Below are positions 50,819 to 58,806 of a DNA stretch of 64,000 nt, one piece after another. Made by a program: the position numbers and the translations under genes. The DNA comes from Alteraurantiacibacter buctensis (GTDB lineage: Bacteria > Pseudomonadota > Alphaproteobacteria > Sphingomonadales > Sphingomonadaceae): positions 186,001 through 250,000 of the forward strand of contig NZ_WTYV01000003.1 of NCBI RefSeq assembly GCF_009827655.1, read 5' to 3'. Position 1 is the first letter of the stretch. The number at the start of each line of letters is the position of its first letter. Below the pieces are notes generated by a model. It did no database searches and had not been told where the DNA came from. It was given only the letters and a program-made list of their open reading frames with translations.

Positions 50819-51816
50819 GGTGGCTGGCCGCTGTCTTGCTGCTGCTTTTGCCCGCTCCGGCAATGGCAGAGACCGTTCGCCAGCAGGGCGACTGGTTGCT
50901 GGTCTGCGAAAACCACGGCCACTGCACGATCACCGGCGTTCCGCTGCCATCGGTCATGCCCGGCTATCCGCGCGCGCTGGTGACGATCTGGCGTGAGAAC
51001 CGGCCAGGCTATCCGCTGATGCTGGCGATGCGGCTGATCAACGAAGACGGCAGCCATAACGGTACGGTCGAGGGGCTGGAACTGGGTGCAACACCAATGG
51101 GCGGGTCGATGGCTTCTCTGCGGCTGGACCCGACGATTGCCAGCCCGCACGGCGACGTGATCATGCCAGAGAATGCGGAGGGCACCATCGGCGTCCTGGC
51201 GGACGAACGGCCCGGCCTGCTGCTCCATGGCTTCGGGGCCGTTGGTGCCGTCCCACAGGGCGATCTGGCCGATCTGCTGGAACGGATGGACCGTGCGCAG
51301 CCGCAGGTTGCCGAGCCGATCGGCCCCGAGATCGAAGACCCGCCGGCACCCGAGCCCTATCGCTATACCCTGTTCCCCCGCGATCGGGTGGACGGGCCGG
51401 TGACCCATCCGGACTTTGTCCGCCTCTGCCGCCGTGCGTCCTACAGCCACGCCAACGGCTATGCGCTGGATCACACTACTGTTCCCACGCTGCTGGTCCT
51501 GCTGTCCTGCGGTGGGCGGGACTATCTCTACACCTGGTATCCGTCCGGCAATGCGCCGCCCGCACCGCTCGACTTGCCCCGCCAGCGTGATCCACGCTTC
51601 CGCCGTATGGAGGCCAGCTTCGATCCCGATCTCGGCGTGCTGACCCTGCTCGATCACCCAATCGGCAGCCGGGATTGCGGCCTGCGGCACCGGTTCGGCT
51701 GGGTGGACGGTGAGGGGTGGGTCCTGCTGTCCCGCCAGACCATGCCGCGCTGCGTTGCGATCCTGCCGGAGGACTGGCCGGTCCACTTCATGGCCGACGG
51801 GTGGGGGGCGGGGTGA
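50815..51816 (+). CDS. DUF1176 protein, copy 2 (exported)
   Basis: 333 residues, starting in an ATGA overlap with copy 1. Clear signal peptide (MRWLAAVLLLLLPAPAMAET). Family landmarks: GDWLLVCENHGHCTITG and, near the end, SRDCGLRHRFGWVDGEGWVL with MPRCVAILPEDWP. A shared overall plan with copies 1 and 3 but low identity between them indicates old duplication. Overlaps copy 3 as TGATG. Exported to the periplasm; role unknown, perhaps in autotransporter assembly or envelope sensing given the operon. Confidence 0.85.
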   Translation: MRWLAAVLLLLLPAPAMAETVRQQGDWLLVCENHGHCTITGVPLPSVMPGYPRALVTIWRENRPGYPLMLAMRLINEDGSHNGTVEGLELGATPMGGSMASLRLDPTIASPHGDVIMPENAEGTIGVLADERPGLLLHGFGAVGAVPQGDLADLLERMDRAQPQVAEPIGPEIEDPPAPEPYRYTLFPRDRVDGPVTHPDFVRLCRRASYSHANGYALDHTTVPTLLVLLSCGGRDYLYTWYPSGNAPPAPLDLPRQRDPRFRRMEASFDPDLGVLTLLDHPIGSRDCGLRHRFGWVDGEGWVLLSRQTMPRCVAILPEDWPVHFMADGWGAG

Positions 51817-52883
51817 TGCTGAGGCTCTTGTTCGCAATGCTGGCTGCTCTTGCCGCGCTGCCCGCCTTGGCCCAGCCGGTTCCGCCGCCTGTTGTTGCCG
51901 GGTCTCACCAGTTGTTCGAGGACTGGATGGTGTTGTGCGACAACCGGCACGATTGCACCGCCACCAGTGCCGTGCCCGATGCGCCCGCGCTGATCCAGAT
52001 CACCCGCCACGCAGACTGGGACGCGCTGCCGTTGATCGTGCTGGACCTTGCTCGTGCAGGTTTCGACGGAATGTCGGTCGACCTTGTCCTGCAATCCGCA
52101 GACCGCCGAGCGCATTCCACGCCCGGCCGGCGCGCGCGAACGCGGTTTACCTTCCATCGGCTGGCGGCGGGGCGCTTCGGCATGCCCCATGACGAGCGGC
52201 TCAGCCTGCTGCTAGCCGCCCGTAACGCCCGCACCGCGCAGTTTCGCCACCGGGATGGCCGCGTCATCGCCGCTGTGTCGCTGAACGGCCTCGAAGCGGC
52301 CCTGAATCGCTTCGATCATGTGCAGGCGCGCACCGACACCGTCACCGGCATCTACACCCGCGGGGAAAACCGGGTTCCGCTTGCCGCCATCATGCCTCCG
52401 CACTTGCCGGTGCTGGTCCGTGAATCCGCGCTGGAGGAAGCCAACCGGGAACTGGGCACACAAGCCTTCCGGATGATCTGCGGCATCGGCGCGCCGCGCC
52501 ATTCGGGCGATGCGGTGGTCTGGCGCATGGCGGGTGGCAAGCGGATCGTGGCCGTCGATTGCGGGTCGGAAGCGCTCAACGGCGGGCGGATATGGCTGGT
52601 TGTGGATGAGGATGGCCAGCTTGACCTGGCGCATTTTCCGCAGCCCGATCTGGCAGCGCAGGATGGCACCGACGGCTTCCTTCCCAACAGCTGGTTCGAT
52701 CATGCTGCGGGCCAGATTCACTCGATGGAGCTGGGACGGCCCGACGGTGATTGCGGCAGCAGCCTCACCTGGCAATGGACCGCCGAGGGCTTCCAACTGG
52801 CAGAAGCCCGCCGCATGCCCCTGTGCATCGGCCTGGCGCAGGATCTCTGGCCGCGCACCTGGACCACCGCGTTCACACCCTGA
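51816..52883 (+). CDS. DUF1176 protein, copy 3 (exported)
   Basis: 355 residues from an ATG overlapping the copy 2 stop. Signal peptide MLRLLFAMLAALAALPALAQ. Landmarks: EDWMVLCDNRHDCTATSA at about residue 35 and GDCGSSLTWQWTAEGFQLAE with RMPLCIGLAQDLWPRTW at the end. It is the most typical DUF1176 member of the three. Ends just before a pair of inverted repeats that separate it from the DUF3592-kinase operon. Confidence 0.87.
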   Translation: MLRLLFAMLAALAALPALAQPVPPPVVAGSHQLFEDWMVLCDNRHDCTATSAVPDAPALIQITRHADWDALPLIVLDLARAGFDGMSVDLVLQSADRRAHSTPGRRARTRFTFHRLAAGRFGMPHDERLSLLLAARNARTAQFRHRDGRVIAAVSLNGLEAALNRFDHVQARTDTVTGIYTRGENRVPLAAIMPPHLPVLVRESALEEANRELGTQAFRMICGIGAPRHSGDAVVWRMAGGKRIVAVDCGSEALNGGRIWLVVDEDGQLDLAHFPQPDLAAQDGTDGFLPNSWFDHAAGQIHSMELGRPDGDCGSSLTWQWTAEGFQLAEARRMPLCIGLAQDLWPRTWTTAFTP

Positions 52884-52927
52884 ACCCCCTCAGGTGAAGG
52901 GGTCTACCCCCCTCCGATGCGGGGGTA
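52884..52927. promoter_or_regulatory. Tandem C-run/G-run inverted repeats (surface regulon, site 3)
   Basis: Two adjacent dyads lie between DUF1176 copy 3 and the DUF3592 gene. The first has ACCCC (52884-52888) and GGGGT (52899-52903); it may act as a terminator. The second, TACCCCC (52905-52911) and GGGGGTA (52921-52927), 45 bp before the ATG at 52972, matches the repeats at 43510 and 44394 and is the operator candidate. Confidence 0.6.
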
Positions 52928-52971
52928 ATGCCTGGGCATTCGTAATTGTCCATGCCGAGGGAGATAAGCCC

Positions 52972-53544
52972 ATGAATTCTGCCGCACGCCCGTGGATTGC
53001 CCTGTTCTTCAAGTGCGCCGCCGCGCTGGCGCTGATCTTCGCCTTCGTTTTCTTCATGCGGATGCAGGAAGAGCAATCTGTAGTGGACCGCTATCGCGCC
53101 GAAGGCACGGTAAGCCGGGCGATCATCACTGACAAGCAGGTGGATACCGTCCGCTACGAGGGGCGCCGGGGCCGCTCGCGCACAGAGGAATGGCGCATGC
53201 TGTGGATCCGCTTCGATCCCGATTCCACGGTGAAGTATGCCGATTACCCCGCAAGCGTCAGCGAAGCGCAACTGCCGGGGCCGGACGCGCTGAGCGGCGA
53301 TCCGGTGGCCGATAACCAGGGAGTCGAGATCATAACAGTGCCGCCCGCGGTCTATGATGCGGCGCAAGTGGGCGATTCCCTGGTGGTGGTCGACACGTTC
53401 TACAGCAGCGATGGCCCACTGTTCCATGCAGAAATCCGCGACTTCGACCCGGCCAGCTTCTATCCCGGCATCGGCATCTCGCTGGCGCTGATGGTGGTGC
53501 TGGGCCTGATCGGCTGGCGCATCGGCCGGCGCAGGGCCGCCTGA
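52972..53544 (+). CDS. DUF3592 membrane protein
   Basis: 190 residues with a start after GAGGGAGATAAG. One membrane segment near residues 10-29 (FFKCAAALALIFAFVFFMRM) and one near 165-183 (GIGISLALMVVLGLIGWRIG) enclose an extracytoplasmic domain of about 135 residues that begins RYRAEGTVSRAIITDKQVDT, the usual DUF3592 opening. Function of the family is unknown. It overlaps a second protein of the same plan by one base and both precede the sensor kinase, suggesting a role in signal input. Confidence 0.8.
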   Translation: MNSAARPWIALFFKCAAALALIFAFVFFMRMQEEQSVVDRYRAEGTVSRAIITDKQVDTVRYEGRRGRSRTEEWRMLWIRFDPDSTVKYADYPASVSEAQLPGPDALSGDPVADNQGVEIITVPPAVYDAAQVGDSLVVVDTFYSSDGPLFHAEIRDFDPASFYPGIGISLALMVVLGLIGWRIGRRRAA

Positions 53545-54086
53545 TGGGCAAGCGGGGCAAGCCGGGCGAACTGGCGCTCGTCTGCGGCGTGGGCCTGTTT
53601 TTCGTCGGGCCGGTGGTGCTGGCGATCCTGTCAGAACAGGATGGGCATCTGGACGAGCTGCAAAGGCAGGGTGTGGTGGCCGAGGCAGTGGTGACCGGAC
53701 ACCAGCAGGAGGTCGAGAATTACACCCAGCGCGGCAAGCCGCGGATGCGCACCAACTACTACCTTTCGCTGTCCTATGATCTGAATGCCGGCACGCCCTA
53801 TGCCGAGTGGCAGGCTCTCCGGGAACTGGCGCCATCTGCTTACCCAGCCATGGCGACCACTCGCATCGATGTGGGCGAGACCCGGCAGGAGGAACACCCG
53901 GTCGCCTCCCGCGTACCGGTGGTGTTTGTGCCGGGGCAGGGCGATGGACCCATGCTGGCCGGAGACCTGCAACAGCGCACTTCGTGGACATACCACCTGT
54001 GGCATTACCTTGCCGCTGCGGCCTGCATGGTATTGGGGATGGCGCTGACCATCTCCGGCTGGCGCAAGTGGCGCCAGTCAGGTTAG
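53544..54086 (+). CDS. DUF3592-like membrane protein (second)
   Basis: 180 residues beginning in a TGATG overlap with the previous gene. Membrane segments near residues 10-27 (LALVCGVGLFFVGPVVLAIL) and 150-172 (WHYLAAAACMVLGMALTISG). The intervening domain has the same layout as its neighbour (ELQRQGVVAEAVVTGHQQEV, SLSYDLNA, VPVVFVPGQGDGPML). Together they look like a tandem pair of envelope proteins. Function unknown; 21 bp before the kinase gene. Confidence 0.75.
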   Translation: MGKRGKPGELALVCGVGLFFVGPVVLAILSEQDGHLDELQRQGVVAEAVVTGHQQEVENYTQRGKPRMRTNYYLSLSYDLNAGTPYAEWQALRELAPSAYPAMATTRIDVGETRQEEHPVASRVPVVFVPGQGDGPMLAGDLQQRTSWTYHLWHYLAAAACMVLGMALTISGWRKWRQSG

Positions 54087-54107
54087 GGCAGGTTATCGGG
54101 GGGATCG

Positions 54108-56021
54108 ATGCAGGGCTGGCCCGCATACGCGAAATCGGCGGTGGTGCTGCTGGCTGTGATCGCCGGCTTCCTGGCCGCGCTGACTGCCTGCGAAGTAGCC
54201 ATTCGTCCCGCTGGCATGGCCGCGCGCCAGGCGGTGACCTTCCTGCCGGTGACGCAGGCCGGTCTGATCGACCGTACGGCACCAGTGCAGCAGGCACCCT
54301 ATTCGCAAGAGCCTGTTTATCGCGCCAGTGCGGACGTGGCCGGCCCGCATGTCGCCTTCCAGATACCGTTCTACCTCGCGACGCCCAAGGAAGAGCTGGC
54401 CTTCTTCATCGGTGCTACGCCGGGCCTGCAGGAAATCCGCCTGAACGACCGCGTGCTGCAGCCCAATGTGCCGCGCGATACGCTGCGCGGGGCCACCGAT
54501 GGCAGGGCGTTCTTTTACATGCTGCCGCCTGCGCTGCTGCAACCGGGCGCGAACCACATCGAGGTGCTGGTGGAGACCCAGAGTGGCCTGCTTGCCCTGG
54601 CGCCCTTCCATATTGGCCCAGCCACCGAAGCCGCGCGCGCCGCCGAGATGGCGGCACTGATCAGCACCTATGTGCCGGTGATGGCAATCTCGTTCCTGGT
54701 CTTTGCCACCCTGCTGTGCCTGGTCACCAACTGGCCGCCGCAGGACCGGCAGCGGATCCGCAGCCTGATGCTGCTGCTGGCGATCTGGGCCCTGCGCACC
54801 TGGTTCATCAGCTTTCCCACCCCGGTGGAACTGCCCTTTCTGGTGACGAGCTTCATCTATTATGCGCTGGAAGTGTCGCTGATCTTTGCCCTGGCCCGCA
54901 ACCTGCTGGCGGGCGAGGCGGCGCTGGAAGACTGGCGCAAGGGGCTGGGCTGGCTGTGGCTGGCGATTATTTGCTATCTTGTGGCCGTGACCCTGGCGGG
55001 TTTCGTGGTGGGGCCGGCAGTGCGCGAATGGTTCAAGGCGCTGGCCTGGGCCAATTCGTTGCTGCTGGCCGTGCTGGCGGTGATCGGGCTGAGTCTGCTG
55101 GCCTGGGGCGTGGCCACCAGGCGTGACGGACGCTGGCTTGAACGGCTGGCGCTGATGGTTTGCCTGCTGGCCCTGTCTATCGATGCGCTGGACAGCATCC
55201 TGGCGGTGTCCATCCCGCTGGGCAAGGGTGTGCCGCTAACCTTCTATGCCGCCGCACCGGTGGGCTTGCTGCTGGGCCTGGGCGTGATCGCCTCCATTGC
55301 GCGCGAGGCCAGCGAGGCGCGCCGCACCGTGGTCCAATCGAACCAGATCCTGGCCGGCCGGCTGGCGGAGCAGGATGCCGAACTGGCGCGCAGCTATGAC
55401 GCGCAAAAGCAGATGCTCCAGCGCCATACGATGCTGGAGGAACGCCAGCGCATTGTGCGCGACATGCACGATGGCATTGGCGGACAATTGCTTGGCCTGT
55501 TGATGCAGGTCCGCAGCGGCGGTGCCGATGCGCCGGTGGTGGAACAGGGCCTGCAGGCGAGCATAGCCGACCTGCGGTTGATCGTCGATTCTATGGATTC
55601 GGCGGAAGGTGGCCTGGCTGAAACGCTGCGCAGCTTCGAGCACCGGGCCCGGCCCCAGGTGGAGGCGGCGGGAATGGCCTTTTCGGTGGAACACGGGCTG
55701 CCCGATGACCAGCCCGGCCCCGGCCCGCGCCCCGCCTTGCAGATCCTGCGCGTGCTGCAGGAAGCGCTGACAAATGCCCTGCGCCATTCGGGCGGCACCA
55801 GGATCAGCCTTGCCAGCGCAGTCGCCCCGGAGGGGGCCGTGACCATTACCCTGGCTGACAACGGGCGGGGCTTGCCCGCAGAGGTGAAGGGCGGGCGCGG
55901 GCTTGCCAGCATGCAGAACCGCGCCGCCGCAGTGGGCGGAACCCTGGCCATCGCCAGCTCGGACGGAGGCACGGTGCTGTCCCTGACCATCCCCGATCCT
56001 GCGACGAGCCCGCCGGCCTGA
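54108..56021 (+). CDS. 7TM-type sensor histidine kinase (HisKA_3)
   Basis: 637 residues. An N-terminal membrane anchor (about 8-28) and a periplasmic beta domain (about 60-175; FQIPFYLATPKEELAFFIGA) are followed by seven hydrophobic segments (about 183-400), the 7TMR-DISM architecture. A coiled segment leads to the H-box RIVRDMHDGIGGQLLGLLMQ with phospho-acceptor His454, the HisKA_3 class that pairs with NarL regulators. HATPase: N-box VLQEALTNALRHSGG, DNGRGLP and GRGLASMQNRAA. The probable partner is the response regulator at 43680, 10 kb upstream at the other end of the locus. The ligand-type periplasmic domain may sense a carbohydrate or envelope state. Confidence 0.9.
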   Translation: MQGWPAYAKSAVVLLAVIAGFLAALTACEVAIRPAGMAARQAVTFLPVTQAGLIDRTAPVQQAPYSQEPVYRASADVAGPHVAFQIPFYLATPKEELAFFIGATPGLQEIRLNDRVLQPNVPRDTLRGATDGRAFFYMLPPALLQPGANHIEVLVETQSGLLALAPFHIGPATEAARAAEMAALISTYVPVMAISFLVFATLLCLVTNWPPQDRQRIRSLMLLLAIWALRTWFISFPTPVELPFLVTSFIYYALEVSLIFALARNLLAGEAALEDWRKGLGWLWLAIICYLVAVTLAGFVVGPAVREWFKALAWANSLLLAVLAVIGLSLLAWGVATRRDGRWLERLALMVCLLALSIDALDSILAVSIPLGKGVPLTFYAAAPVGLLLGLGVIASIAREASEARRTVVQSNQILAGRLAEQDAELARSYDAQKQMLQRHTMLEERQRIVRDMHDGIGGQLLGLLMQVRSGGADAPVVEQGLQASIADLRLIVDSMDSAEGGLAETLRSFEHRARPQVEAAGMAFSVEHGLPDDQPGPGPRPALQILRVLQEALTNALRHSGGTRISLASAVAPEGAVTITLADNGRGLPAEVKGGRGLASMQNRAAAVGGTLAIASSDGGTVLSLTIPDPATSPPA

Positions 56022-56069
56022 CACGGGGTTTTGGCGGCCAGGTTGTGCCAAATGTGGTGCGCCGCTTGA

Positions 56070-56092
56070 CTGAGCTGGGCCGGAGCCCTCAG
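56070..56092. terminator. Bidirectional hairpin between kinase and LacI gene
   Basis: CTGAG (56070-56074) and CTCAG (56088-56092) enclose GGGC-CGGA-GCCC (56077-56088) to give a bulged stem between two convergent genes, 49 bp after the kinase stop and 4 bp from the LacI stop. Confidence 0.5.
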
Positions 56093-56095
56093 CCT

Positions 56096-57103
56096 TTAGG
56101 CGCTTCCCCGGGGGACAATGGTGAAACCGCAGTTGATGCGCCGCTCGGGTAGGTCCTCGCCCTGTCCGCGCAGCGTCAGTACGTCCAGCACGCGGTCGGC
56201 AATGTCGGTCCCGTCGATTCGCACCGTGGTGAGCTGCGGCTCGGCGCTGGGCATGGCCATGTCGCCAAAGCCGATCACCGCCACGTCCTGCGGTACGCGC
56301 AGCCCCCCGGCCTGCAGTTGGCGGACCAGCTCGTAGGCCAGCAGGTCCGAGGCGACCACTATCAGGTCGGGCCGCTCGGCTGCGCTACCGATGGCCGCCA
56401 TCACTTCGCCCGCGTGGTCATAGACCAGCGGAATGGCGACGGTCTGCTCGGTAACCACCGCACCGCCATTTTGCGCCCAGCGTTCGGCGAAGGCATCGCT
56501 GCGGATCTGTCCGCGCGGTGATTGCGCGGTGACCAAGTGCGGCCGCCGATAGCCCTGCCGGGCGGCATAGTCGGCCAGGGCAAAGCCCACCTCGCGGTGC
56601 GAGAAACCGATCGCCACGTCCAGCGGCTCGCGCGGCAGGCCCCAGATCTCGATTACGGTGGTATCGAACCGGGCCAGCAGATCACGCAGATCGGGCGGAA
56701 TCTGGTTGGTGAAGATGATCGCCTCGGCCTGCATTCCCAGCGCCGCCATGGTGATGCTGTGCAGCCGTTCCGGATCGAGGTGGGTGATGCCCAGCAGCGG
56801 CACCACCCCGGCGGCGGAGAGGCGCATGACAAGCTGCTCCACCGTCTTGTCGATGATCGAGTTGACGATGCCGGGCACCACAACGGCTACCACCTTGCTG
56901 GACCGGCTGGCCAGCGATCCGGCAAAGATGTTGGGAATGTAGCCCAAGCTGGCGATCGCGCCCCGCACCCGTTCAGCCGTGGCCGGGGCCAGGGTGGCGC
57001 TGCCATTGAGGAAGCGCGAGACAGTGGCAGTGGAAACGCCTGCTGCGCGGGCGACATCGACAATGGTTGCCCGCACCGTGGCCTGCCGTTCTGCCCCGCT
57101 CAT
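56096..57103 (-). CDS. LacI-family transcriptional repressor
   Basis: 335 residues from the ATG at 57103. The LacI HTH is TIVDVARAAGVSTATVSRFL (about residues 13-32) followed by the hinge IFAGSLASRSSK. The periplasmic-binding-like domain covers about 65-335 (VVAVVVPGIVNSIIDKTVEQ, VASDLLAYELVRQLQAGGLR, VPQDVAVIGFGDMAMP). The GntR/GalR-like branch usually binds a sugar or sugar acid. It ends an operon with the two DUF6152-region genes upstream and is therefore probably autoregulated through the palindrome at 58342. A second matching palindrome at 61512 suggests that it also governs the flavoprotein and carotenoid-oxygenase genes. Confidence 0.92.
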   Translation of the reverse strand: MSGAERQATVRATIVDVARAAGVSTATVSRFLNGSATLAPATAERVRGAIASLGYIPNIFAGSLASRSSKVVAVVVPGIVNSIIDKTVEQLVMRLSAAGVVPLLGITHLDPERLHSITMAALGMQAEAIIFTNQIPPDLRDLLARFDTTVIEIWGLPREPLDVAIGFSHREVGFALADYAARQGYRRPHLVTAQSPRGQIRSDAFAERWAQNGGAVVTEQTVAIPLVYDHAGEVMAAIGSAAERPDLIVVASDLLAYELVRQLQAGGLRVPQDVAVIGFGDMAMPSAEPQLTTVRIDGTDIADRVLDVLTLRGQGEDLPERRINCGFTIVPRGSA

Positions 57104-57117
57104 GTCTGCCCGCGCTC

Positions 57118-57924
57118 CTATTCGGACGGCGCCGCTACCACGCCGCCAGCGCGCTGCCCATCCGCGCCGGGGGCGTCGCGGTTGTTTTCCAGGCAGGTGT
57201 ATTCGCGGATGCGCCATTCGGGCCGCTTGGAATAGACGAAGCGCCGCTCGATCGGGGCCGTCAGCGCCAGGGGATCGGTGATTGTCATGTCCATCACCAT
57301 GGTATCGCCGTCGATAAAGCGGAAGCGCTCGGTCAGCCGCATTTCCTCGGAGTGCGGCACCTGCCCGCCCAGTTCGGTCAGGGTGTTGAAGCCCACGGTG
57401 CTGACCACCAGCGTATCGCCCTCCCAATAGCCGATGGAATCGCCGTTGTAGCTGGGGTCCAACTCGTCGAACGGCAGGTGTTCGCTGCGATCGAGGAAAA
57501 TGCGGCGGACCTGGCTTTCGGTTTCGAAGATGATTGTGATGCGGCCCGGCGTGTGCAGGATTTCGAAGGGGTAGGGGTAACCCATAAGCCGGACCGTGCC
57601 CGGCCACGAACAGGGCTCAACGCCTTCCTCCCACCGGGCACGCTGGGCCAGCATCTGCTGGCGCACCACGTGGTATTCCTCGGTAAGCGGTGGAGGCGGA
57701 GGCGGTGGAGGTGGCGGGGCATTGGGATCGAGCCGGCGCAGTCCTTCGCGCTTCAGCCGCTCGTCCAGCGAGTTGTCGTTCATCCACACGCCGCTGAAAT
57801 CGCGCGGGTTCTCCGGCACGGTGCCGTCAGGTTCCTCGCCCTGCACGGCAAGGGCCGGGGCGGGCAGGGTGGTTGGCGCCAGCAGCGCGATGGCAAGCGC
57901 CAGCGGGAGGATTCGCTTAGCCAT
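57118..57924 (-). CDS. Exported hypothetical protein with a decaproline linker (DUF6152-partner type)
   Basis: 268 residues with a signal peptide (MAKRILPLALAIALLAPTTL, cleavage near ALA-V). After NPRDFSGVWMNDNSLDERL there is a run of ten prolines (near residue 60), then a beta-rich domain: EILHTPGRITIIFETESQVR, IGYWEGDTLVVSTVGFN, MRLTERFRFIDGDTMVMDMT and WRIREYTCLENNRD. The same signatures occur in the gene at 58803, so they are paralogs. These proteins typically sit beside DUF6152 proteins in aromatic-degrading bacteria; the biochemical role is unknown. Overlaps the DUF6152 gene by 8 bases; the LacI gene follows by 14 bp. Confidence 0.78.
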   Translation of the reverse strand: MAKRILPLALAIALLAPTTLPAPALAVQGEEPDGTVPENPRDFSGVWMNDNSLDERLKREGLRRLDPNAPPPPPPPPPPLTEEYHVVRQQMLAQRARWEEGVEPCSWPGTVRLMGYPYPFEILHTPGRITIIFETESQVRRIFLDRSEHLPFDELDPSYNGDSIGYWEGDTLVVSTVGFNTLTELGGQVPHSEEMRLTERFRFIDGDTMVMDMTITDPLALTAPIERRFVYSKRPEWRIREYTCLENNRDAPGADGQRAGGVVAAPSE

Positions 57925-58291
57925 GATAGTAGTACACGCTGCCATCTTCCTTGTGCACTTCCACGAACGTGCCGCCCGGCTGGCCGTTGCGCAGCGGGTA
58001 GAGCAGTATCCGCACCTTGTCGCCCGGTTGCAGGGCGGTGCGCCGCCAGCCGTTGCGCGAGAGGATATTGGGGCTGCCACCCTCCAGGCTCCACACCACC
58101 GCGCGCCCGTTCTGCTGCACGCTGACCTGGATGAAGGTGTGCGGGTTGGTCCACTGGAATTCCGCCACCGTGCCCTCAATCCAGCGTTCGTTCTGCTGGT
58201 CGAACATGGCGAAGCTGTGGTGGGCGTGGCTGCTGGCCGGCACGATCGCCAGGGCGGCAAGGGCGGCCGCCAGTTTGAGGGTGGCTGTCAT
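57917..58291 (-). CDS. DUF6152 family exported protein
   Basis: 124 residues from the ATG at 58291, which has GCAGGA 4-9 bases ahead; an ATG at 58306 is an alternative. Signal peptide MTATLKLAAALAALAIVPAS. The mature part starts HAHHSFAMFD, the DUF6152 hallmark, followed by VAEFQWTNPHTFIQVSV, VWSLEGGSPNILSRNGWRRT and LQPGDKVRILLYPLRNGQPG. The double His at the mature N-terminus suggests metal binding; function unknown. It is a near twin of the gene at 58390, transcribed in the opposite direction. Confidence 0.85.
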   Translation of the reverse strand: MTATLKLAAALAALAIVPASSHAHHSFAMFDQQNERWIEGTVAEFQWTNPHTFIQVSVQQNGRAVVWSLEGGSPNILSRNGWRRTALQPGDKVRILLYPLRNGQPGGTFVEVHKEDGSVYYYHG

Positions 58292-58341
58292 CTGTCCTGC
58301 TCCCATGCGGCAAACCGGCAGGCTTGACGCTGTTCTTGTGA

Positions 58342-58355
58342 TGTATACGCTTACA
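58342..58355. promoter_or_regulatory. LacI-type operator TGTATACGCTTACA
   Basis: A 14-bp near-palindrome with the central CG and TGTA/TACA ends typical of LacI-family operators. It sits between the divergent DUF6152 gene pairs, 51 bp from one ATG and 35 bp from the other. Confidence 0.7.
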
Positions 58356-58389
58356 TCCGATGGGAAGGTTGTAAAGCGGGGAAAGATAG

Positions 58390-58806
58390 ATGGGGGACGG
58401 GATTTTCAGGCTGGTCGGCGGGACGCTGGCGCTGCTGGCGATGATGGCCGTGCCGTCCGCCGCCCATCACAGCTTTGCCATGTTCGATGGCGAGCGGGAG
58501 ATCGAGCTGGCCGGGACGGTGCGCGAATTCCAGTGGGCCAACCCGCACACCTGGGTGCAGCTTGATGTGACCGCTAATGGTCGCAGCACCATGTGGAGCA
58601 TCGAAGGCCGCAGTCCCAACGTGTTGGCGCGGCGCGGCTGGAACCGCCTGACCCTGCGCCCGGGTGACCGGGTGACCTTGACCGTCCACCCCCTGAAGGA
58701 CGGACGGCCCGGCGGTGCGATCATCAGCGTGCGCTTTGCCGATGGCCGCGTGCTCAATGCCGATACGCCCACAGCGGTCGACACCAACGAGGAGGGGCCG
58801 CGGTGA
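58390..58806 (+). CDS. DUF6152 family exported protein (second copy)
   Basis: 138 residues. Signal peptide MGDGIFRLVGGTLALLAMMA; mature start AHHSFAMFDGERE, then VREFQWANPHTWVQLDV, MWSIEGRSPNVLARRGWNRL, LRPGDRVTLTVHPLKDGRPG. Strongly similar along its length to the protein at 57917, so the two arose by duplication with inversion or by rearrangement. It overlaps the next gene as GTGA, the same gene order as the opposite pair. Function unknown. Confidence 0.85.
   Translation: MGDGIFRLVGGTLALLAMMAVPSAAHHSFAMFDGEREIELAGTVREFQWANPHTWVQLDVTANGRSTMWSIEGRSPNVLARRGWNRLTLRPGDRVTLTVHPLKDGRPGGAIISVRFADGRVLNADTPTAVDTNEEGPR

Noticed and set aside
54098-54105. GGGGGGAT as a fourth response-regulator half-site before the kinase
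   Set aside because: It lacks a C-run partner and coincides with the kinase ribosome-binding site.
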